Assembly (NCBI GenBank): GCA_937969395.1
Contig: CALBVI010000333.1
Span: forward strand, 1-10,560
Direction: 5' to 3'
Length of the DNA: 10,560 bases
Source of the DNA: an uncultured Spongiibacteraceae bacterium
Lineage (GTDB): Bacteria; Pseudomonadota; Gammaproteobacteria; Pseudomonadales; Dasaniaceae
The position numbers were made by a program, and so were the translations under genes. Shown here in pieces: positions 6,095 through 10,560 of the stretch (position 1 is its first letter; the number at the start of each line of letters is the position of its first letter). Below the pieces are notes generated by a model. That model saw only the letters and a program-made list of their open reading frames with translations, was not told where the DNA came from and did not search any database.

Positions 6095-6604
6095 ATTTTG
6101 GCACCGTGAATTTAATAGAGCAAATCGCCAGTCTTCTAGGGCGCTACATAAGCCACGAAAATCATTTGATTCACCAATTATTACTTTAATTCCCGTATAC
6201 AGGGGAAACTCAGTATCTTCATTTATGCCGTGATAGCGAAGTGTCTTGGTTGTTTCGTTAACAGGCCAAGAAGACCACTCTTCGTTATGTTTGAATAAGT
6301 TGGCAAGAGAATTAATTAGTTCTACGTATGTATACTTGTGATAATCGGTTTCTTTATATTTATAGAGTTCAATTTTCTTATAGCTAGATTGCTCGATCTC
6401 GTTGATGTCGCTCACAGTGCCGACGGCATACGCCTGACATGCAACTAAGACTGCACCATGAAAATACTCGGCATACTCCATTGCCGTTATGCCATCCATT
6501 ATGCCATTTTTAGAAAGTTCAATTAACTCAGCAGCTGCATTAGTAGATGCTGTACAAAGTATCCTTAATGAAGTTGATCGATAATCCGTTTCTTTGTAAT
6601 GCAT
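6089..6604 (-). CDS. Soluble protein of unknown function (cassette gene 1)
   Basis: The 171-residue protein has no signal peptide or membrane helix and is predicted to be mostly helical in its first 110 residues. Recognisable but unassigned elements are AMEYAEYFHGAVLVACQAYA (about 41-60), LANLFKHNEEWSSWP (about 100-114) and GIKVIIGESNDFRGL. 'Hydrophobic-A-N-x-F-K-H-x-E-E-W' is, from memory, seen in other short unknown proteins; I cannot name the family. A KETDY repeat occurs at residues 4-8 and 84-88. The start at 6604 lies four bases after a GTTAGGC cassette boundary, with only the AGG of that boundary as a ribosome-binding site. The stop codon is embedded in the GCCTAAC box of the attC, a feature typical of integron cassettes. 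Confidence 0.72.
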   Translation of the reverse strand: MHYKETDYRSTSLRILCTASTNAAAELIELSKNGIMDGITAMEYAEYFHGAVLVACQAYAVGTVSDINEIEQSSYKKIELYKYKETDYHKYTYVELINSLANLFKHNEEWSSWPVNETTKTLRYHGINEDTEFPLYTGIKVIIGESNDFRGLCSALEDWRFALLNSRCQNA

Positions 6605-6608
6605 GGGT

Positions 6609-6615
6609 GCCTAAC
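6609..6615 (-). other. Leading cassette boundary (GTTAGGC)
   Basis: GTTAGGC on the minus strand fits the integron crossover consensus GTTRRRY exactly. It is the perfect complement of GCCTAAC at 6094-6088, the box that opens the attC following the same gene. Together the two define a cassette of about 520 bp that could close into a circle with a fully paired R'/R'' arm. Confidence 0.6.
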
Positions 6616-6690
6616 TGTTTATTCAAAAGCTTTAGTCTTCATATCACAATGGTTCATTATCTTGGGAACCAAAAAATCGACATTAAGGTG

Positions 6691-6708
6691 TTTTAATTTA
6701 AATTAAAA
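6691..6708. repeat. 18-bp perfect AT-rich palindrome
   Basis: TTTTAATTTAAATTAAAA reads identically on both strands. It lies about 75-90 bp upstream of the leading cassette boundary. It may be an operator or a cruciform-prone sequence; the low complexity of its composition makes chance more likely than for a mixed sequence. Confidence 0.45.
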
Positions 6709-6839
6709 GGATTAACAAGTATTCGGTAATCTCGCACCGAGAGATAGTGAGAAGTCCTTATGTTGTTATTATTTAATCCCTTTTCCTTGATCATAATAGA
6801 CTATCGATATAAATCCAACGTTTAGTTGAATCTTTGAGT

Positions 6840-7050
6840 TTGCCGGGGTCGCCCGGCGGCGAGTTACTTTTTTTGTTTGCTCAAATAAAAGTTACCAAAA
6901 GAAAGAGCACCCAATCAACAGCCCTTCGGGTTCACTGCGCTACTCAGAAAATAACGGCCGCTGCGGAACTCGCATTAAATGATTATTAATCATTTAATGC
7001 TCAAACAGACCGCACTATCAATGCCGTTATTTTTCTCCGTTGTTTGGCGG
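6840..7050. repeat. Dispersed GC-rich repeat, longer copy (copy A)
   Basis: Copy A shares the block TCGCCCGGCGGCGAGTTACT and onward with copy B at 8707-8833, then TTTGTTTGCTCA, the CAGAC/CAGAC-like segment and the AATGCCGTT...CTCCGTTG tail. Unlike copy B it keeps about 90 internal bases, including ACCAAAAGAAAGAGCACCC and the GCCCTTCGGG hairpin. It also contains a 27-bp palindrome at 6973-6999 (13-bp arms, 1-base centre) framed by AACTCG and GCTCAAACAGAC. The overall layout resembles a repeat family I recall from many gammaproteobacterial intergenic regions, in which a hairpin sits between GAACTCGC and GCTCAGACA. It lies directly downstream of the PEBP gene. Confidence 0.7.
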
Positions 7051-7066
7051 TATTAATAGACTTAAG

Positions 7067-7624
7067 CTAATCTCGTTTATACAAAGATTCAATAGTACTA
7101 GATTCTATTGTGTTCGCATTGATCATATAACCCGTCAATGCGCCTGAAGCATCTTCTGGTAAATCTAGCTTTTCTACGGATAGTGCATGCACAGTAAAGC
7201 GGTAGCGGTGTACGCCATGGCCTGAAGGTGGGCAAGCTCCACCAAAACCTCTACTACCGTAATCATTTTTTATTTGCATACTGCCCAGAGGTGCAAGGTT
7301 TGTTTCTATGCTACCCGCCCCGGTTGCTATTTGCGTAATGTTTTTAGGAATATTTACTAGTTGCCAATGCCACCAACCACTACCTGTAGGGGCATCAGGG
7401 TCATAAGCTGTAATTGCAAAACTTTTGGTGCCTTCAGGGGAATCTGACCATTTAAGTTGTGGTGACAGATCTCCGCCAGAACAACCGAAGCCGTTGAATT
7501 CTTGCGTTTTAGGCATAAACTCATCTTGAGCAATATCGTTGCTCGTGAGTGTAAGTTTGCCAGCAAAAACAGATGTAGAAATACAAAGTGATAAAATTGA
7601 AAGAAGTTTAGATGTGGGGTGCAT
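7067..7624 (-). CDS. Exported PEBP / YbhB-YbcL-like (Raf-kinase-inhibitor-like) protein
   Basis: The 185-residue protein begins with a signal peptide, MHPTSKLLSILSLCISTSVFA, probably cleaved after A21, so the mature protein is periplasmic or outside. The PEBP signatures are all present: LSPQLKWSDSPEGTKSFAI (about 53-71), D75-P-D-A-P79 followed by GSGWWHW, and GGACPPSGHGVHRYRF (about 128-143). These build the conserved anion/phosphate-binding pocket of the family. Bacterial members have no firmly established role; some are proposed to bind small ligands. Length fits the exported subgroup. An AAGGA (7630-7634) precedes the ATG by 5 nt. The gene follows an AraC-type regulator by 193 bases of start-to-stop context with an 89-bp gap, which makes regulation by it possible but unproven. 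Confidence 0.92.
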   Translation of the reverse strand: MHPTSKLLSILSLCISTSVFAGKLTLTSNDIAQDEFMPKTQEFNGFGCSGGDLSPQLKWSDSPEGTKSFAITAYDPDAPTGSGWWHWQLVNIPKNITQIATGAGSIETNLAPLGSMQIKNDYGSRGFGGACPPSGHGVHRYRFTVHALSVEKLDLPEDASGALTGYMINANTIESSTIESLYKRD

Positions 7625-7713
7625 GATAATCCTTACTGATCATAATTAATCGAGCGCCTATCTTAGCTATCAATGTTTAAAAAATTTAGCCGCAAAACAA
7701 TCATATTTTCGCC

Positions 7714-8520
7714 CTAATCCTTCATTTTAGTTTTTCGAAGCTCTGATGGCGTTAAGCCAAAACGTCCTTTAAAGCGATCAGTAAATCGTGACTGCGATTG
7801 GTAGCCACATTTATCTGCTATTAGGCCAATTGAATGCCGTGTTGTTTGTAGTAAATGTAAACCAAGACCAAGTCTTGCTTGGTCTTTGATCTCTTGCACG
7901 CTTGTGCCTTCTAGTTTTAATTTACGGCGCAGGGTTGATTCGCTCATCGCAAGTTCTTCGCAAATAACTTCAATATTTAATTCATGGAAGCCTTGCTCGA
8001 GGAACATCTCATGTAGTCGGTCTTTTATCTTGGGATTGTTTAGTAGAGATAAAATTTCACTGTGTCCCATATGACACAATAGCGTGATAATTTCTCTTTT
8101 TCGTAAAGACCAAACTTGCTCTGGTGCCCATTGTGATATTTCAACAAATTGCTGTAAACATTTTTCTAATGCGGGTGTTGTCTTACCAACATAGTAGTCT
8201 TTTTTATAGCTAGTGTTGATTTGAAGGTCGTTAAAATCTTGATAATCAAATTCTATTAGCAGAGCAAAGTATTCTTTGTCTTTAGGGATGTTGCGCATGT
8301 TTATTGAAGGGCTGTCTGATAAGAATATGAAGTCGCCAGAGTGACAAATTAATTCGCTATCTTGACCTAGCTCTTTATCGCCGCTAAGGACGACAATCAA
8401 TAATGGTTTTGCAATGGGAACGTTTAAAAGCTTTTGTTCTTTGATAGAGCTATATACAGAAAAAGGTAGCTTATTATTTTCGTTGAGTATGTTTTTAATT
8501 GTATTTATTAACTTTTTCAT
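7714..8520 (-). CDS. AraC-family transcriptional regulator
   Basis: The 268-residue protein has a C-terminal AraC/XylS DNA-binding domain with two helix-turn-helix units. The first is around residues 182-205 (ICEELAMSESTLRRKLKLEG) and the second around 230-263 (IGLIADKCGYQSQSRFTDRF, then FGLTPSELR). The spacing, the G-Y-x-x-x-S-R-F core and the F-x-x-x-x-G-x-T-P-S-x-x-R ending are diagnostic. The N-terminal 150 residues form a sensor-type beta-rich domain (LLIVVLSGDKELGQ, FIFLSDSPS) whose ligand is unknown. AGGAAA (8523-8528) precedes the ATG. The gene has a plausible own promoter at 8553-8580. The nearest downstream gene, the exported PEBP, is the simplest candidate target (inference). Confidence 0.93.
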   Translation of the reverse strand: MKKLINTIKNILNENNKLPFSVYSSIKEQKLLNVPIAKPLLIVVLSGDKELGQDSELICHSGDFIFLSDSPSINMRNIPKDKEYFALLIEFDYQDFNDLQINTSYKKDYYVGKTTPALEKCLQQFVEISQWAPEQVWSLRKREIITLLCHMGHSEILSLLNNPKIKDRLHEMFLEQGFHELNIEVICEELAMSESTLRRKLKLEGTSVQEIKDQARLGLGLHLLQTTRHSIGLIADKCGYQSQSRFTDRFKGRFGLTPSELRKTKMKD

Positions 8521-8552
8521 GATTTCCTGTGGGTCTATAACTTCTTAATCAG

Positions 8553-8580
8553 TCTATACTTTTTTTCTTCGATATAACAA
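8553..8580 (-). promoter_or_regulatory. Likely sigma-70 promoter of the AraC-type gene
   Basis: On the minus strand TTGTTA (8580-8575) and TATAGA (8558-8553) are separated by 16 bp that include an A-rich run. This is close to the -35/-10 consensus (4/6 and 5/6). The -10 lies about 32 bp upstream of the ATG at 8520, leaving space for the AGGAAA ribosome-binding site. Confidence 0.4.
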
Positions 8581-8706
8581 CTGAGGCTTCCGATCTCGGG
8601 TGTAAAACTTAAAATCAAGCCTGAATGGCTATTGTCATGATTGAGGTGGTAGATGATTGTTGTCGTAAAATTGTGCCTGTTGAGGGGCATGTACTTTGTT
8701 CTTCGG

Positions 8707-8833
8707 TTTTACCGGAATCGCCCGGCGGCGAGTTACTTTTCTTTGTTTGCTCACATAAAATGATACTTAATCATTTTATGTTCAGACAGTCCTCGCTATA
8801 AATGCCGTTGTTTTCTTCCGTTGCTCGTCGGTT
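8707..8833. repeat. Dispersed GC-rich repeat, shortened copy (copy B)
   Basis: Copy B has the same orientation as copy A (6840-7050). A 23-base block is identical in both (8718-8740 and 6849-6871), followed by TTTGTTTGCTCA, then directly by a palindrome at 8754-8780 (11-bp arms, 5-base loop). It continues with TTCAGACAGTCCTCGCTAT and AATGCCGTTG to TTCCGTTGCTCGTCGG. About 90 bases present in copy A between the GCTCA and the palindrome are missing. Both copies lie downstream of a minus-strand gene. Confidence 0.68.
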
Positions 8834-8881
8834 TCAATGGGGTGTTGAAGGTCAAAAGAAAAGGCGGGAGCTTCTTAGCTT

Positions 8882-9277
8882 CTAGCCACCGTAATTAATC
8901 AACGAAAGAACAATGCCCACCAACGCTAACGCAATTAATGCAAAGGTAGGAAGTATGGATAACATAAAGCCAAGCGCGCGCGTTGATGGTTCAGTTACGT
9001 AGGCGCGCCAAAAAACGAATCGGCCGATGATATAAATTGTTCCTATACCGGCGACTAATAAGGGTGACCAGTATTTTCCTGCGAGAAAGAGTGCGGGTAG
9101 GAAGGCGATTAATGTTTCTAGTGTATTCATTTGTACGCGATACATTCTTTCAAACCCTTCGTCACCTGAGATCGCTGGGGCTTTGATGCCAGATAGGGCG
9201 CGTGCTTTTCCTGTCATTGCGCCGAAGAAAAAGAACTGAAGTATGGCGACGATGGCAACTAATTCTACGTATTGCAT
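8882..9277 (-). CDS. MAPEG-family integral membrane protein
   Basis: The 131-residue protein has four predicted membrane helices: about 5-21, 52-68, 73-90 and 102-126. Between the first and second is the family signature E43-R-M-Y-R-V-Q-M-N51-T-L-E54, which corresponds to the glutathione-contacting E/R/N residues of MAPEG enzymes. MAPEG proteins (membrane-associated proteins in eicosanoid and glutathione metabolism) include microsomal glutathione transferases; bacterial members like this are usually annotated only by family. A glutathione-dependent detoxification role at the inner membrane is plausible but not shown. AGGAAAT (9282-9288) precedes the ATG. Length is normal. It stands alone, after the feoB terminator. 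Confidence 0.9.
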   Translation of the reverse strand: MQYVELVAIVAILQFFFFGAMTGKARALSGIKAPAISGDEGFERMYRVQMNTLETLIAFLPALFLAGKYWSPLLVAGIGTIYIIGRFVFWRAYVTEPSTRALGFMLSILPTFALIALALVGIVLSLINYGG

Positions 9278-9398
9278 TTTATTTCCTGATAAAGAGATTG
9301 AGGTGTTTGCGGATTTAACGCGATGTGATTAAACGTTCAGTCGTTAAAAGCTAAGCTTATAAGATATGGTAGTAAAAGCTTTAAAGAAGTGAGCGACT

Positions 9399-9439
9399 AA
9401 AAAAAGTATACCGCATTAACGTTTTAGTTAATGCGGTAT
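9399..9439 (-). terminator. Strong intrinsic terminator after feoB
   Basis: The arms 9427-9439 (GTTAATGCGGTAT on the plus strand) and 9408-9420 pair perfectly over 13 bp around a 6-base loop. On the minus strand the stem is followed by AC and then seven T (9405-9399). This is a rho-independent terminator for feoB, about 50 bp after its stop. On the plus strand no useful T run follows, so it acts in one direction. Confidence 0.88.
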
Positions 9440-9487
9440 TTAGGGCGGCTTTTAAGAAAAGCTCTTAAGAGAAGTGTTAGCGAAGGA

Positions 9488-10560
9488 CTAAGTAATGTTG
9501 ACCACGGGGATCATATTTGCCGCTGGAGCCATTTCTTTTTTCGCTAATATCATCAGTGACATATAACTTGCGACACATAATGCCAGCATGAATACGCACC
9601 AGAGTATGGAGGATTGCGGGTGTTCTGAAAACGTCCCTAACTGAAATACGGCTACGGCTAAACCGTAGGCTATAACGGTATTCCATGTTGCTGAGAAGAA
9701 TGCCCAAAAGCCGCCGGCTTCTTTATAGATGGCGCCTAGTGTTGCTACGCATGGCATGTATAACAAAACAAATACGATGTAGGCAAAGGCGGCGATGGCG
9801 CTACCGAATAAAGTATTCATTAGCGTTAAGGTTGATACCTGCACATCTTGATCTTCTGCACTGCTAGCTTGGTCGCTTAAGTCACCGACATTTAAACCGA
9901 GTGGATCCGTTAGCATGTCACCAAGGCCCGATAAGTTTTCAGGTACGGTGGCAAAGGCTTCGCCGATCAGTTCCATAGTGGTGGCGCTTTCTTCGTCACC
10001 GCTGCCATCGTCAGCTAATGAGTTGTAGAGCGAGTCGAGTGTGCCGACGACAACTTCTTTCGCGAAGATACCACTGAAGATGCCTACCGTTGCTGGCCAG
10101 TTTTCTTCCTGTACGCCCATTGGCGAAAAGATCGGGGTGATCTTCATGCCGATAACGGACAGTACTGATTGCTCAGAATCCTGATTGCCAAACGAGCCAT
10201 CAGTACCCCAAGAGTTGACGAAGTTCAGCACAATCACCACCAATACAATCGCTTTACCGGCGCGAAGCATAAAGCCGCGTAGGCGATGCCAGGTGCTCAA
10301 CAAGATGCCTTTCATCGTGGGGATGTGGTAATTGGGCAGCTCCATAACAAAGGGTGTTAAGTCGCGGCTCATTAAGTGACGCTTAATTAAAAAGCCAGTA
10401 CCTACGGCTAAAACAATGCCGAGTAGATAGAGTATAAAGACGACATTTTGACCTTGTGTAGGGAAGAACACGGTAGCGAATAAAATATAAACCGTTAGTC
10501 GTGCGCCGCAGGACATAAACGGTGCCATCAGTGTTGTGAGTAGGCGATCATTGTAGCTGT
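9488..10560 (-). CDS. feoB: Ferrous iron transport protein B (FeoB), C-terminal part
   Basis: The frame enters from the right edge (first complete codons SYNDRLLTTLMAPFMSCGAR) and stops at TAG 9490-9488. It covers about 356 residues, roughly the second half of a FeoB of about 750-800. The GTPase domain lies outside the window. Visible family features are the NDR-x-L...APFMSC-x-ARL-x-VY segment of the membrane core, LPNYHIPTMKGILLSTWHRL with the following FMLRAGKAIV, the second gate motif GIFSGIFAKEVVVGTLDSLY, and MPCVATLGAIYKEAG near the end. A 60-residue acidic, polar insert follows the second gate, as is common in marine members. FeoB imports Fe2+ across the inner membrane. No feoC follows; a strong terminator closes the transcript. 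The Met at 10528 is internal. Confidence 0.95.
   Translation of the reverse strand, partial: SYNDRLLTTLMAPFMSCGARLTVYILFATVFFPTQGQNVVFILYLLGIVLAVGTGFLIKRHLMSRDLTPFVMELPNYHIPTMKGILLSTWHRLRGFMLRAGKAIVLVVIVLNFVNSWGTDGSFGNQDSEQSVLSVIGMKITPIFSPMGVQEENWPATVGIFSGIFAKEVVVGTLDSLYNSLADDGSGDEESATTMELIGEAFATVPENLSGLGDMLTDPLGLNVGDLSDQASSAEDQDVQVSTLTLMNTLFGSAIAAFAYIVFVLLYMPCVATLGAIYKEAGGFWAFFSATWNTVIAYGLAVAVFQLGTFSEHPQSSILWCVFMLALCVASYMSLMILAKKEMAPAANMIPVVNIT

Larger units (their letters stand above)
6605..7066. other. Non-coding stretch between the cassette cluster and the PEBP gene
   Basis: No credible gene is visible on either strand over these 462 bases. The part next to the cassettes holds the leading boundary GTTAGGC (6615-6609, minus). 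The upstream minus-strand text ending AAACAGTTAGGC resembles an attI or attC end, but no second half or hairpin is recognisable. Next come an 18-bp palindrome (6691-6708), a small TCTCG-cac-CGAGA stem near 6730-6745 and an AT-rich tract. From about 6840 onward a GC-rich dispersed repeat fills the space up to the PEBP stop. An integrase reading rightward from here would be expected in a complete integron and is absent. Confidence 0.6.
8521..8881. other. Non-coding stretch between the MAPEG and AraC genes
   Basis: No gene is seen on either strand in these 361 bases. The AraC side holds a likely promoter (8553-8580). The middle, about 8590-8700, shows nothing I can interpret. From about 8707 to 8833 lies the shortened copy B of the dispersed repeat, and the last 45 bases run into the MAPEG stop codon without an obvious intrinsic terminator. 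Confidence 0.6.

Noticed and set aside
7357..7566. Alternate-frame ORF inside the PEBP gene
   Set aside because: Shadow of a gene whose family motifs are complete.
9477..9867. ORFs overlapping the 3' end of feoB on both strands
   Set aside because: Arg/Ser-rich, with no domain; feoB frame is unequivocal.
1..10560. CRISPR array, tRNA or rRNA genes, phage integrase, transposase
   Set aside because: No regularly spaced identical repeats, no cloverleaf or rRNA motif, and no integrase or DDE transposase protein were seen on reading both strands.

Overview
The window looks like chromosomal DNA from a marine-type, moderately AT-rich gammaproteobacterium. The inference rests on the gene families (FeoB C-terminus with an acidic insert, MAPEG, two-domain ChrA, a small LxGC lipoprotein, a dispersed GC-rich repeat familiar from Gammaproteobacteria). 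No gene here fixes the genus. Every supported gene lies on the minus strand, so transcription runs from high to low coordinates.

Layout in transcription order. (1) 10560-9488: C-terminal part of feoB (ferrous iron permease), followed by a strong intrinsic terminator at 9399-9439. (2) 9277-8882: a MAPEG-family membrane protein. (3) 8881-8521: non-coding, holding a shortened copy of a dispersed repeat and a likely promoter for an AraC-type regulator. (4) 8520-7067: the AraC-type regulator and an exported PEBP/YbhB-like protein. (5) 7066-6616: non-coding, with a longer copy of the same repeat and an 18-bp perfect palindrome. (6) 6615 to about 4618: a run of small genes (a soluble unknown, a zinc-ribbon membrane protein, two small membrane proteins and a frameshifted GNAT acetyltransferase) with the architecture of integron gene cassettes. 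(7) 4373-1479: closely spaced genes for a mini PQQ-type beta-propeller protein, the chromate transporter ChrA, a single-pass membrane protein, a small lipoprotein and a GNAT acetyltransferase. (8) 1372-506: an EamA/DMT transporter. (9) 416-1: the N-terminal part of an exported ricin-type beta-trefoil protein.

The main discovery is the cassette array. In an integron cassette, the TTRRRY at the 5' end must be complementary to the RYYYAAC box that starts the attC at its 3' end. The first cassette shows this exactly (GTTAGGC / GCCTAAC), as does the second (GTTATAT / ATATAAC) and the third (TTAGTG / CACTAAC). The fourth is one base off (TTAAGT / ACTTAG). The attC at 6021-6094 also folds into an imperfect hairpin, whereas the next two sites are shortened to 24 and 45 bp. 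No integron integrase is visible, so this appears to be a decaying, integrase-less cassette cluster (CALIN) or the fragment of a larger array. The cassette proteins are mostly uncharacterised; three of the four intact ones are predicted membrane proteins under 100 residues.
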